Of a DNA stretch of 51,383 nucleotides, positions 8,004-17,147 are shown in pieces; positions within the stretch are counted from its first letter, which is position 1; every line of letters begins with the position of its first letter. The DNA is from Mycobacterium sp. NAZ190054. GTDB taxonomy: Bacteria > Actinomycetota > Actinomycetes > Mycobacteriales > Mycobacteriaceae. Both the position numbers and the translations under genes were made by a program. Location: NCBI RefSeq assembly GCF_001545925.1, contig NZ_LMVQ01000549.1:1-51383 (forward strand), given 5' to 3'. Under the pieces are notes generated by a model, which was not told where the DNA came from, made no database searches, and worked only from the letters and a program-made list of their open reading frames with translations.

Positions 8004-8130
8004 CTGCGATGAGAGGATCAGTTGCCGGAAACGGTTCGGCCATTGACACCTCCGCGTCCGTAATGCCAAAGTTGTGAGACAAATTGCAGCCCGTTGTCTT
8101 ACCAAAGTCTGGTCCAGCGAGAGGGACACC

Positions 8131-9342
8131 GTGACGATCAGCACCGATAACTCCGATGTGCAGAACGCCGCGACGGCGGACGAGTTGTACTACGACCCCT
8201 ACAGCGTCGAACTCAACATGAACCCCTACGCGGTGTTCGCCCGCCTCCGAGAAGAAGCTCCGCTGTACTACAACGCCAAGCACGATTTCTACGCGCTGAG
8301 CCGCTTCGAAGACGTCAACAAGGCCGTCATCAACCACGAGACGTTCATCTCCGGACGAGGCGCGCTGTTGGAGATCATCAAGTCCGGCATGGAAATCCCG
8401 CCCGGCACATTGATCTTCGAGGATCCGCCGATCCACAACATCCACCGCAACCTGCTGTCCCGGGTGTTCACCCCGCGCAAGGTACTCGCGCTGGAACCGC
8501 AGATCCGCGAGTTCACCTCCCGCTGTCTGGATCCGCTGGTCGGATCGGACCGGTTCGACTTCGTCAACGATCTCGGCGAACAGATGCCGATGCGCGTCAT
8601 CGGCATGCTCCTCGGTATCCCGGAAGAAGATCAGCGTCGAGTGACCGAACACGGCGAGGCCACGCTGCAGGGTGACTCGGTCGACCTGATGGCCACCGGT
8701 GAGGTGTTCGCGGAATTCATCGACTACCGAACCGAGCACCCTTCCGACGACATCATGACCGACCTCCTCAACGCCGAGTTCGAGGACGAGACCGGAACTC
8801 GACGCAAGTTGCGTCGTGACGAGTTGCTCATGTACCTGACCGTCATCGCGACGGCGGGTAGCGAGACCACAACCCGGCTGATCGGTTGGGCGGGAAAGAC
8901 ACTCGCCGACCACCCCGATCAGCGCGCCCAACTGGTGGCCGACCCGGCACTGATCCCGCAGGCGATCGAGGAGATTCTGCGCTGGGAGCCACCGGCGTTG
9001 CAGATCGCCCGATACGTGGCTCGTGACGTGGAGTACTACGGCCAGGTGGTGCCCGAAGGATCGGCCATGCTCATGCTCGTCGGCTCCGCCAACCGGGACG
9101 CCCGCCGCTTCCCACCGGACGGTGATGTGTTCGACATCCATCGGGATCTGAGGTCGCACATGACCTTTGGCGCCGGGACGCATTTCTGCATGGGCAACGC
9201 GCTGGCCCGACTGGAGGGCCGCATCGCGCTGGAGGAGATCCTCAAACGGTTCCCGTCCTGGGAGGTCGACTGGGCGAATGCCAAGCCGTCGCAGACCACG
9301 GCCGTCCGCGGCTGGGAATCGATGCCGACCTTCATTTCTTGA
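8131..9342 (+). CDS. Cytochrome P450 monooxygenase
   Basis: A 403-residue soluble bacterial P450. Visible landmarks are the I-helix oxygen-activation motif AGSETT near residue 242, the K-helix E-x-x-R (EEILRW), and the heme loop FGAGTHFCMGNALARLE with the thiolate ligand Cys353. It hydroxylates a substrate using electrons from a ferredoxin. GTG 8131 follows GAGAGGGAC. A P450 followed by a mycofactocin-type SDR suggests hydroxylation of an alkyl or ring carbon and then oxidation of the alcohol. CYP family cannot be assigned by eye. Confidence 0.92.
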   Translation: MTISTDNSDVQNAATADELYYDPYSVELNMNPYAVFARLREEAPLYYNAKHDFYALSRFEDVNKAVINHETFISGRGALLEIIKSGMEIPPGTLIFEDPPIHNIHRNLLSRVFTPRKVLALEPQIREFTSRCLDPLVGSDRFDFVNDLGEQMPMRVIGMLLGIPEEDQRRVTEHGEATLQGDSVDLMATGEVFAEFIDYRTEHPSDDIMTDLLNAEFEDETGTRRKLRRDELLMYLTVIATAGSETTTRLIGWAGKTLADHPDQRAQLVADPALIPQAIEEILRWEPPALQIARYVARDVEYYGQVVPEGSAMLMLVGSANRDARRFPPDGDVFDIHRDLRSHMTFGAGTHFCMGNALARLEGRIALEEILKRFPSWEVDWANAKPSQTTAVRGWESMPTFIS

Positions 9343-9378
9343 TCCAGAACAACCACCACGAAAAGGACTGAGAGAAAC

Positions 9379-10215
9379 ATGGCAGGACGCGTAGAAGGCA
9401 AGGTCGCTTTCATCACCGGCGCGGCGCGCGGACAGGGACGGGCCCATGCGGTGCGGATGGCCCAGGAGGGTGCCGACATCATCGCCGTCGACATCTGCAA
9501 GCAGATCGACAGCGTGCTGATCCCGCTGTCCACGCCGGAGGATCTCGCCGAGACGGCGGACATGGTCAAGAACGCCGGCGGCCGCATCCACACCGCCGAG
9601 GTCGACGTCCGCGACTACGACGCCCTCAAGGCCGCCGTCGACGCCGGCGTCGAGGAGTTCGGCCGGCTGGACATCATCGTCGCCAACGCCGGTATCGGCA
9701 ACGGCGGGCAGACGCTCGACAAGACCGGCGAACCGGACTGGGACGACATGATCGCGGTCAACCTCTCCGGTGTGTGGAAGACCGTGAAAGCCGGTGTGCC
9801 CCATATTCTCGCCGGCGGCCGCGGCGGGTCGATCATCCTGACCAGCTCGGTCGGCGGCCTGAAGGCCTACCCGCACACCGGCCACTACGTCGCCGCCAAA
9901 CACGGTGTGGTCGGGCTGATGCGGACCTTCGCCGTCGAGCTCGGTGCGCAGAACATCCGGGTCAACTCGGTGCACCCGACCAATGTGAACACCCCGCTGT
10001 TCATGAACGAACCGACGATGAAGCTGTTCCGTCCCGATCTGGAGAACCCGGGCCCGGACGACATGAAGGTCGTCGGTCAGCTGATGCACACTCTGCCCAT
10101 CGGCTGGGTGGAGCCCGAGGACATCGCCAACGCCGTGCTGTTCCTGGCTTCCGACGAAGCGCGTTTCATCACCGGTGTCACACTCCCGGTCGACGGCGGC
10201 AGCTGCCTGAAGTAA
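9379..10215 (+). CDS. Mycofactocin-coupled SDR family oxidoreductase
   Basis: A 278-residue short-chain dehydrogenase with the nucleotide-binding motif TGAARGQGRAHAVRMAQEGA, the NAG motif (VANAGIG), the catalytic Ser in LTSSVGG and the Y-x-x-x-K pair in HYVAAKHG. The sequence RGQGRAHA and the insertion after the second beta strand (DICKQIDSVLIPLSTPEDLA) mark the mycofactocin-coupled group, whose NAD is held tightly and is re-oxidised by the peptide-derived cofactor mycofactocin. It lies 36 bases after the P450 and probably oxidises the alcohol that the P450 makes. Confidence 0.9.
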   Translation: MAGRVEGKVAFITGAARGQGRAHAVRMAQEGADIIAVDICKQIDSVLIPLSTPEDLAETADMVKNAGGRIHTAEVDVRDYDALKAAVDAGVEEFGRLDIIVANAGIGNGGQTLDKTGEPDWDDMIAVNLSGVWKTVKAGVPHILAGGRGGSIILTSSVGGLKAYPHTGHYVAAKHGVVGLMRTFAVELGAQNIRVNSVHPTNVNTPLFMNEPTMKLFRPDLENPGPDDMKVVGQLMHTLPIGWVEPEDIANAVLFLASDEARFITGVTLPVDGGSCLK

Positions 10216-10226
10216 CCGGGACAAGT

Positions 10227-11300
10227 GTGACCGCCACCGAGCTGTCGATTCCGCGGGACTGGGACGAGATCACCCCGGCATGGATGACCTCGGTTCTCGC
10301 GCAACACTTCCCGGGAGCCGAGGTCGCCACTGTCCGGGTGGCGCTCCGGGACGACGGCACCAACCGCCGAGCGCGGCTGGCGCTGGAGTACTCAGCCGGG
10401 GCGGGTCCGGCGACGGTCTTCGCCAAGGCCGTCGACCCTGAGCACGCAGACCTGGTCGCGCTGACCAGCGGCCTGTACCACGAGCCGCGGCTGTTCGCGT
10501 CCGGCGTGGTGCTGCCCCTGGACCATCCCGACGTCTACACGGCAATCATCGACGAGGACCGCCGCGACTTCCTGATGATCATGGAGGACGTGGCCTCGCG
10601 CGGGGCCGACCCGCGCGACTCCACCCGGCCCATGACCGTGGAACAGGCCACCGCCGGCGTGCGCGGGCTGGCGCGGCTGCACAGCGAATACTGGGGCGAG
10701 CGGCTCACCGGCCAACCCGCGCTGAGCTGGGTGGAGCCGTTCGTGGCATTCCAGGGACTCGAGTACGCCCCGCTGCACATCGCCCATGACCGGCTGGGCG
10801 ACACCGCGCCTGCCGAGGTGATCGCGCTCAGCGGCACCGAACTGTTCGTCGACGTCTGGGCCCGCTACATCGGATCACTCATCGCCGGGCCGCAGACCTT
10901 GCTGCACGGCGACCCGCACATCGGCAACACCTATGTGCTGCCCGGCGACCACGTCGGCTTCCTCGACTGGCAGATGGTGCGCCGCGGGGGATTCTCGCTG
11001 GACCTCGGCTACTTCCTGCAGGGCGCCCTGACCATCGAGGACCGCAGGCGGGCCGAGCGCGAGCTGCTCGGCGAGTACCGCGATGCACTCGTACTGCCCG
11101 CCGACGAACTCCCCTCGGCCGAGGAGGTATGGCTGGGATACCGCGCGTCGGTCGCGCACGGGTTGGCCATCTGGATGGCGACGCTGTCCGGTGGGGACGC
11201 CTGGCAGGGCGCCGACATCTGCCTGGCCTTGGCGCAACGATACGCCGCGGCATACGTCGATCTGGAGACGCGGGACGCGCTCGACGCCGTCTGCGGGTGA
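10227..11300 (+). CDS. APH-fold phosphotransferase
   Basis: A 357-residue kinase-like protein of the aminoglycoside phosphotransferase/ecdysteroid-kinase superfamily. The catalytic loop reads HGDPHIGNTYV (Brenner motif) and the metal-binding Asp is in VGFLDWQMV. Related kinases next to acyl-CoA enzymes phosphorylate hydroxyacyl-CoA intermediates before phosphate elimination (the ACAD10/11 and LvaA logic). Here it follows a P450 and an alcohol-oxidising SDR, so a hydroxy-acid or hydroxyacyl-CoA substrate is a reasonable inference. Start GTG 10227, 12 bases after the SDR stop. It is unlikely to be a drug-resistance gene in this context. Confidence 0.85.
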   Translation: MTATELSIPRDWDEITPAWMTSVLAQHFPGAEVATVRVALRDDGTNRRARLALEYSAGAGPATVFAKAVDPEHADLVALTSGLYHEPRLFASGVVLPLDHPDVYTAIIDEDRRDFLMIMEDVASRGADPRDSTRPMTVEQATAGVRGLARLHSEYWGERLTGQPALSWVEPFVAFQGLEYAPLHIAHDRLGDTAPAEVIALSGTELFVDVWARYIGSLIAGPQTLLHGDPHIGNTYVLPGDHVGFLDWQMVRRGGFSLDLGYFLQGALTIEDRRRAERELLGEYRDALVLPADELPSAEEVWLGYRASVAHGLAIWMATLSGGDAWQGADICLALAQRYAAAYVDLETRDALDAVCG

Positions 11301-11354
11301 CGCGTTCGGCGAAACCACCGTGATCATGAGCCGCGGATGGTTGCATATCCGTCC

Positions 11355-12788
11355 ATGAGGCGGCTCAACGGCATGGACGCCATGCTGTTGTACAGCGAGA
11401 CGCCGAATCTGCACACCCACACCCTCAAGGTGGCGGTGATCGACGCGTCCGGTTACGACGGCGACTACGGGTTCGACGCGTTCCGGCGCACCGTCGCGCG
11501 GCGGCTGCACCTGCTCGACCCGCTGCGCTACCGCTTGATCGACATCCCGTGGCGCCTGCACCACCCGATGTGGCTGGAGGACTGCCCGGTCGATCTGGAC
11601 TACCACCTGCGCCGCGTCCGCGTGCCCGCTCCGGGGCGCCGGCGGGAACTCGACCGGGTCATCGGGGAGATCGCGAGCACACCGCTGGACCGCACCCGGC
11701 CGCTGTGGGAGTTCCACTTCGCCGAAGGCATGGCCGACAACCGCTTCGCCCTCATCGGCAAGGTGCACCACACTCTCGCCGACGGGGTGGCATCGGCGAA
11801 TCTGCTTGCCCGGCTTATGGATCTGGCGGGGCCGGTACAGGATGAGCGGGACGAACCGCCCACGCCGTGCCGGGAGCCCTCCAGCGCCGAACTGCTGAGG
11901 GAAGCACAGCTCGACCACTTCCGGAAGATCGCCGAGCTGCCCGGCCTCCTCACCGACGCCGCCCGCGGGGTGTCCCGGCTGCGCAGACGTGCCCGCGAGC
12001 GCCGCGACGATCCCGACCTGGCCAAGCCGTTCAACGCTCCCCCCACCTTCCTCAACCACGTCGTCTCCCCCGTCCGCACGTTCGCGACCGCCTCGCTGTC
12101 GCTCGCCGAGGTCAAGGAGACGACGAAGTACCTCGGTGTGACCTTCAACGACGTCGTGCTGGCCGTCGCGGCCGGTGGCCTGCGGGAGCTACTGCTGCGC
12201 TACGACGGTCGAGCCGACCGCCCCATCATGGCGACGGTTCCGGTCAGTACCGACAAGTCCACCGAGCGGATCACCGGCAACGAGATCGGCGGCATGATGG
12301 TGTCGCTTCCGGTGCACATCGACGACCCGCTGGAACGGTTGAAGTTGACGTCGGTGGCCAGCACCCGCGCCAAGGAGGCCAACGAACTGCTCGGGCCGAC
12401 GTCACAGGGCAGGATGCTGGAGTATCTGCCGCCGCTCGCCCCGGCACTGTTCCGCGCCCATGCCAAACGGGCCCGCCGCAACCGGCTGATGAACGTCGCG
12501 ATCTCCAACGTCCCGGGCCCGCGCCGGCGTGGCCACATCGGGGGTGCTCCGGTCAGCGAGATCTACTCCGTCGGTGTGCTTTCCGCCGGAAGCGCGTTCA
12601 ACATGACCGTGTGGAGCTATGTCGACCAGCTCGACGTCGCGATACTGTCCGACGACCGCACCTTCGACGACACCCACGAGGCCACCGACGCGATGGTGCA
12701 CGCCTTCGACGAACTGCGGCAGGCGTGCGGTCTGCCGCGCGCCGGGGTCATCGACTCCGCGATGGCCCCCGCGACCGCCGAGGGTTAA
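11355..12788 (+). CDS. Wax ester synthase/diacylglycerol O-acyltransferase (WS/DGAT)
   Basis: A 477-residue member of the WS/DGAT family, which esterifies an acyl-CoA to a fatty alcohol or diacylglycerol to make storage lipid. The catalytic motif HHTLADG is present (KVHHTLADGVASANLL), and the C-terminal DUF1298-type region carries NVPGPRR. Mycobacteria carry many such copies, and this supports the taxonomic guess. The start MRRLNGMDAMLLYSETPN at 11355 matches the family opening; ATG 11337 would add six residues. It is the last gene of the P450 operon and runs into the convergent acyl-CoA ligase, the stops overlapping at 12785-12788. Confidence 0.92.
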   Translation: MRRLNGMDAMLLYSETPNLHTHTLKVAVIDASGYDGDYGFDAFRRTVARRLHLLDPLRYRLIDIPWRLHHPMWLEDCPVDLDYHLRRVRVPAPGRRRELDRVIGEIASTPLDRTRPLWEFHFAEGMADNRFALIGKVHHTLADGVASANLLARLMDLAGPVQDERDEPPTPCREPSSAELLREAQLDHFRKIAELPGLLTDAARGVSRLRRRARERRDDPDLAKPFNAPPTFLNHVVSPVRTFATASLSLAEVKETTKYLGVTFNDVVLAVAAGGLRELLLRYDGRADRPIMATVPVSTDKSTERITGNEIGGMMVSLPVHIDDPLERLKLTSVASTRAKEANELLGPTSQGRMLEYLPPLAPALFRAHAKRARRNRLMNVAISNVPGPRRRGHIGGAPVSEIYSVGVLSAGSAFNMTVWSYVDQLDVAILSDDRTFDDTHEATDAMVHAFDELRQACGLPRAGVIDSAMAPATAEG

Positions 12789-14402
12789 CCGCGCAACTCG
12801 TTGCGCAGGATCTTGCCGGTGCTGCCGCGCGGCAACTCGCCCAGGATCGTGATGTCGCGTGGCACTTTGTAATTGGCGAGGTTGTCGCGCACATGCTGCT
12901 TGAGTTCGTCCACGGTGAGGGTGTGACCGGCCGCGGGGACGACGAACGCGGCCAGCCGCTGGCCGTACTGCTCGTCGTCGACACCGAGCACGGCCGCCTC
13001 GGAAACCCCGGGGTGCGCGACGATCGTCTTCTCCACCTCGATCGGGTAGACGTTCTCCCCGCCGGAGACGATCATCTCGTCGTCCCGGCCGACCACGAAC
13101 AACCGCCCCGCCTCGTCGAGATAACCCATGTCGCCCGAGGCCATGAAGCCGTCGTGGAAATCCCTGGTGGCGCCGGAGGTGTAGCCGTCGAAACAATGTG
13201 GAGCTGCGGACGAAGATCTGCCCGACCTCCCCCGTCGGCACCTCACGGTGCTCGGCGTCGAGGATCCGCAACTCGGTACCGTCGGCGGGCCTGCCCGCGG
13301 TGTCCGGGGCCGCCCGCAGGTCGGCGGGCGTGGCGGTGGCGATCATGCCTGCCTCGGTGGCGTTGTAGTTGTTGTAGACGACGTCACCGAACTGGTCCAT
13401 GAACGCGGTCACGATGTCGGGGCGCATCCGCGAGCCGGATGCGGTGGCGAACCGTAATGTCCTGCCGCTGTAACGGTTGCGCACCTCGTCGGGCAGTTCC
13501 ATGATGCGGTCGAACATCACCGGGACGACGGCCAGACCGGTGGCCCGGTGGCGGTCGATCAACGCCAGCGTCGCCTCGGGATCGAACTTGCGGCGGGTGA
13601 CGATCGGGCAGGCCAGCAGCGCGGCGAAGAGCAGCTGGGAGAACCCCCAGGCGTGGAACATGGGCGCCGCGATCACGACCGGTTCCTCGGCCCGCCACGG
13701 GGTGCGGTCGAGCACGGCCTTGAGGTCACCGGCTCCACCACTGCCCGCAGAACGCTTGGCGCCCTTGGGCGTTCCGGTGGTCCCCGATGTGAGCAGGATG
13801 ATGTCGCTCTTGCGGTCGGCCGGTTGCGGACGCCGGCCCAGGTGCGCGTCGATCAGCGCTTCCAGCGCCGGGGCGCCTGACATGTCCCCCGTCGCGGCGC
13901 TCGCCCCGTCGCTGTCGACCCACCCCAGGATCCGTTCGGTCTGCGGCCGGTTCTGCAGCGCACGGTCGACGGTCTCGGTGAACTCCTGGTCGTAGATCAC
14001 GACGTCGGCGCCTTCGCGTTCGATGACCTCGGCCATCGCCGGGCCCGCGAACGAAGTGTTCAACAACAGCACGTCGGCGCCGATGCGGTTGGCCCCGACG
14101 AGCGCCTCGACGAAGCCGCGGTGGTTGCGGCACATCACCGCAACGGTTCCCGGCTTACGCTCCTGCAGCGCGACACCGAGCGCGTCACAGCGGTCGTCGA
14201 GCTGTTTCCAGGTCAGCGTTCCGAGCTCGTCGACGATCCCGGGACGGTCCGGGCACCGCTGCGCGGCCGCGGCGAACCCGACGGTCGCGGTCAGGCCGGC
14301 GCGGCGCATGGCCAGTCCCATCCGCAGGTACCGGTCCGGACGCATCGGCGCAATCAGCCGCGCGCGCCAGAGCGTGGTGAGGAGTCCCAGCGGATCGGCC
14401 AT
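12785..14402 (-). pseudogene. Acyl-CoA synthetase (FadD-like), one frameshift
   Basis: An ANL-superfamily acyl-CoA/acid-CoA ligase. The N-terminal part has the AMP-binding P-loop LLTSGTTGTPKGAKRS and YNNYNATEAG. The C-terminal part, in another frame, has SGGENVYPIEVE and the catalytic Lys motif PRGSTGKILRNELRG. The frames join at 13191-13193, where an extra base in a run of three T (minus strand) turns ...STLFDGYTSG... into another frame; deleting it gives a continuous 538-residue protein. This is either a recent inactivation or a sequencing error. It starts two bases after the stop of the PlsC-like gene. It would activate a fatty or ring-derived acid. Confidence 0.85.
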
Positions 14403-14404
14403 GA

Positions 14405-15202
14405 TCAACCCAGCACCGGGAAGCGGCGTTTGCGGGCGAGTTCGTCGAGCGCGGTCTGCATCACCGCCCGGACATGGTGGTCGACCTCGTCGACGTCGGG
14501 GTCCGCACCGAACTGCGCGGTGATGTCAACGGGGTCGAGCACCCGTGTGACGATCTTGGACGGCAGCGGCAGGTTGGGCGGGAAGAGCACCGAGAGACCG
14601 AACGGGAAGCCGACACTGACCGGCAGGATCTCCATCCGCGCGCGGGTGAGGCCGATCCGGCGGGCGATCGAATCGCCCCGGGCCAGGAACATCTGCGTCT
14701 CCTGAGCCCCGATCGACACCACCGGCACGATCGGCACACGGGCTTCCAGCGCCGTGCGGACATATCCGGTGCGCCCGGCGAAATCCACCACGTTCGCCGC
14801 CATGGTAGGCCGGTACGAGTCGTAGTCACCGCCGGGGAACACCAGCACCACCGCACCCGAGCGCAGCGCGTCGGCGGCGTTCTCCCGGCTGGCCTCGATC
14901 ACCCCCGCCTTGCGCAGCAGGTCACCGAGCGGCCCCACGAGCACGCCGTAGTGGGCGAGCGTGTACAGCGGGCGGTCGAATCCGAAGTGCTCATAGAACG
15001 CGGGCGCGAACACCAACACGTCCGGGGTCAGCATGCCGCCGGAATGGTTGGACACCACCAGGGCCCCGCCGTGGGCGGGCACCGAACCGATGCCGCGCAC
15101 CTCCGCCCGGAAGTAACGTCGGATCACCGGCCCCACCCAGTTGGTGATCTGCCGGGTGAATCCGGGGTCCCACTTGGCCGTCTCGGCGCGCTCGTCGGAC
15201 AT
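14405..15202 (-). CDS. PlsC-like lysophospholipid acyltransferase family protein
   Basis: A 265-residue 1-acyl-glycerol-3-phosphate-acyltransferase-fold protein. The NH-x4-D catalytic motif appears as SNHSGGMLTPD and the glycine-rich motif as VFPGGDYDSYRP. Family members transfer an acyl chain from acyl-CoA to a hydroxyl acceptor at the membrane. ATG 15202 is followed by MSDERAETAKWDPGF; upstream in-frame extension runs into the operator. It is cotranscribed with the acyl-CoA ligase downstream and divergent from the epimerase at 15265. The large palindrome 15209-15245 begins seven bases from its start. Confidence 0.85.
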   Translation of the reverse strand: MSDERAETAKWDPGFTRQITNWVGPVIRRYFRAEVRGIGSVPAHGGALVVSNHSGGMLTPDVLVFAPAFYEHFGFDRPLYTLAHYGVLVGPLGDLLRKAGVIEASRENAADALRSGAVVLVFPGGDYDSYRPTMAANVVDFAGRTGYVRTALEARVPIVPVVSIGAQETQMFLARGDSIARRIGLTRARMEILPVSVGFPFGLSVLFPPNLPLPSKIVTRVLDPVDITAQFGADPDVDEVDHHVRAVMQTALDELARKRRFPVLG

Positions 15203-15208
15203 GGTGAC

Positions 15209-15245
15209 GGATATGATACTCTCCGATAAAGAGAATGTCATATCC
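15209..15245. promoter_or_regulatory. 37-bp near-perfect palindromic operator
   Basis: Outer arms GGATATGA and TCATATCC are perfect reverse complements; the inner arms ACTCTC and GAGAAT flank a 7-base centre and differ at one position. Thirteen of 15 positions pair in each arm. The layout is two copies of the 15-bp operator unit separated by seven bases, one half of each being degenerate. It lies in the 62-base gap between the divergent PlsC-like gene and epimerase and probably controls both. Confidence 0.75.
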
Positions 15246-15264
15246 GCAGTTGGGAGGCTTTTTC

Positions 15265-16326
15265 ATGACCGGAGCCGTTCTCGTCACCGGCGGCTTCGGC
15301 CTCGTCGGTTCGGCCACGGTGCAGCGGCTGGTGGAGCTGGGCCGCCCCGTCGTCGTCGCCGACCTCGGCACCCCGGCCAACCGCGCCGCCGCCGAGCGCC
15401 TCCCGGCGGGCGTGTCGGTGCGATGGACCGATCTGACCGACGCCGACCAGACCTCTCGCCTGGTCGCCGACGTCGCGCCCGAGGTGATCATCCACCTCGC
15501 GGCGATCATCCCGCCGGCGATCTACAAGAATCGCGCGCTGGCTCGTCGGGTGAACGTCGACGCGACCGCCACCCTGGTCCGCGTCGCCGAGGCCCAGCCG
15601 ACTCCCCCACGTTTCGTCCAGGCGTCCAGCAACGCGGTGTACGGGGCGCGCAACCCGTACAAGTCGGACGGTCCCGTGACCGCGGACATGCCGATGAAGC
15701 ACTCCGATCTGTACAGCACGCACAAGGCCGAGGCCGAGGCGATCGTGCGCGCCTCCTCACTGGAATGGGTGGTGTTGCGACTGGGCGGGGTGCTCAGCGT
15801 GGACCCCAAGGCGATTCCGCTGAGCGCGGACGCACTGTACTTCGAAAGCGTGCTGCCCGCCGACGGGCGGTTGCACAGCGTGGACGTCCGCGACGTGGCG
15901 TGGGCCTTCGCCGCCGCGACGACCGCCGACGTCGCGCGCGAGATCCTGCTGATCGCCGGGGACGACTCCCACCGCGTGCTGCAGGGCGAGGTCGGCCGCG
16001 CGCTGGCCGAATCGCGGGGACTCAAGGGCGGGCTGGTGCCAGGCCGCAACGGCGACCCGAACAGTGACGACGACTGGTTCGTCACCGACTGGATGGACAC
16101 CACGCGCGCCCAGGAAGCGCTGCAGTTCCAACACCATTCGTGGCAGGAGATGCTCGACGAGGCGCGGCGCCGCGCCGGCCTGTCCCGGTATGCGCTTCAG
16201 GTGGCCGCGCCATTGGTGCGAGCGGTCCTCAAGCGGCGGTCCGCCTACTGGAAGCAGCCCGGCCGGTACGCCGACCCGTGGGGGGCGATCAAGCGCAAGA
16301 TCGGTGACCCGTCGCCGGACTCGTAG
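15265..16326 (+). CDS. NAD-dependent epimerase/dehydratase family protein (extended SDR)
   Basis: A 353-residue extended short-chain dehydrogenase. The Rossmann motif is VLVTGGFGLVGSATVQRL, the substrate-side Ser lies in QASSNAVYGARNP, and the catalytic Y-x-x-x-K is in DLYSTHKAEAEA. Members act on nucleotide sugars, sterols (3-beta-hydroxysteroid dehydrogenase type) or other hydroxylated rings. ATG 15265 has GGGAGG about eight bases upstream. No sugar-pathway genes are near; with KstD-like proteins and a shared operator, a hydroxy-ring dehydrogenase is the more likely role. Convergent with the SDR at 16330. Confidence 0.85.
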   Translation: MTGAVLVTGGFGLVGSATVQRLVELGRPVVVADLGTPANRAAAERLPAGVSVRWTDLTDADQTSRLVADVAPEVIIHLAAIIPPAIYKNRALARRVNVDATATLVRVAEAQPTPPRFVQASSNAVYGARNPYKSDGPVTADMPMKHSDLYSTHKAEAEAIVRASSLEWVVLRLGGVLSVDPKAIPLSADALYFESVLPADGRLHSVDVRDVAWAFAAATTADVAREILLIAGDDSHRVLQGEVGRALAESRGLKGGLVPGRNGDPNSDDDWFVTDWMDTTRAQEALQFQHHSWQEMLDEARRRAGLSRYALQVAAPLVRAVLKRRSAYWKQPGRYADPWGAIKRKIGDPSPDS

Positions 16327-16329
16327 GAC

Positions 16330-17136
16330 TCAGGCGGGCCCGAGCGTCGGCGCCCCGGAGCCCGGATGGAAGTACCAGCCGCCGGCCGCCGCGGTGCCCC
16401 CGTCGACGTGGATGGTCTGGCCGGTGATGTAGGCGGCCATGTCCGACGCGAGGAACACTGCCGCCGAAGCCATCTCGTCGACGTGTCCGGCACGCCGGAG
16501 CGGCACCATCGCGGCCAGCGTGTCGGACAGATCTCCGGAGGCGAGGTTCTGCAGACCCTCGGTCACCGTCAGATCCGGCGCCAGCGCGTTGACGCGGATG
16601 CGGTGCGGCGCCAACTCGAAGGACGCAGTCTTGGTGTAGTTGACGACACCCGCCTTCGCCGCTGCGTACGCCGCATAGCCGGGGGCCGCCCTGGTGCCTT
16701 CGATCGACGTGATGTTGACGACGCTTCCGGGTTCGCCGGCCTCCACCAGCCGGCGCGCCACCCGCTGGGTGCAGAGCAGCACATGGCGAAGGTTGCTCCG
16801 GTACAACGCATCCCAGCCGTTCTCCGAGGTCTCCAGCAACGGTGAGTTGAACGTCCCGCCGGCGTTGTTGACCAGGATCGACACGGTTCCCAGCTCACGT
16901 TCGGTGCGTTCCAGCGCGGCGTCGACGGCCGCGCCGTCCCTGACGTCGGTGGTCAACCCGAGTGCGCCGACGGCCGCCGCGGCCGCGGCACAGCTGTCGG
17001 GATCGCGCTCCCAGATCGCGACCGACGCGCCGAATGCGGCGAGTCCCTGGGCGATTCCCTTCCCGATTCCGGCACCCCCGCCGGTGACGACCGCGACGCG
17101 ACCGGTGAGCAGAATGTCCGACGGAGCGATGGCCAT
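16330..17136 (-). CDS. SDR family oxidoreductase
   Basis: A 268-residue classical short-chain dehydrogenase. It has the cofactor motif VVTGGGAGIGKGIAQGL, NNAG (VNNAGGTFNS), the catalytic Ser in NITSIEGT and Y-x-x-x-K in AAYAAAKAGV, and ends in TGQTIHVDGG, the common C-terminal signature. An acidic residue after the second strand (WERDPDS) suggests NAD(H) use. It is the last gene of the long minus-strand run, 11 bases downstream of the fused CoA-transferase, and likely oxidises a hydroxyacyl-CoA or a cyclic alcohol. Confidence 0.9.
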   Translation of the reverse strand: MAIAPSDILLTGRVAVVTGGGAGIGKGIAQGLAAFGASVAIWERDPDSCAAAAAAVGALGLTTDVRDGAAVDAALERTERELGTVSILVNNAGGTFNSPLLETSENGWDALYRSNLRHVLLCTQRVARRLVEAGEPGSVVNITSIEGTRAAPGYAAYAAAKAGVVNYTKTASFELAPHRIRVNALAPDLTVTEGLQNLASGDLSDTLAAMVPLRRAGHVDEMASAAVFLASDMAAYITGQTIHVDGGTAAAGGWYFHPGSGAPTLGPA

Positions 17137-17147
17137 GGGTGCCGAGA

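Noticed and set aside
7219..10224. A 1001-codon open frame on the minus strand
   Set aside because: It is antisense to the TetR, P450 and SDR genes, all of which have clear motifs. Long antisense frames are expected in GC-rich DNA with strong third-position bias. The translation is Gly/Arg/His-rich and shows no domain.
10227..11300. Aminoglycoside resistance gene
   Set aside because: The APH fold is shared with catabolic kinases. The location between an SDR and a WS/DGAT, without mobile elements, argues against resistance.
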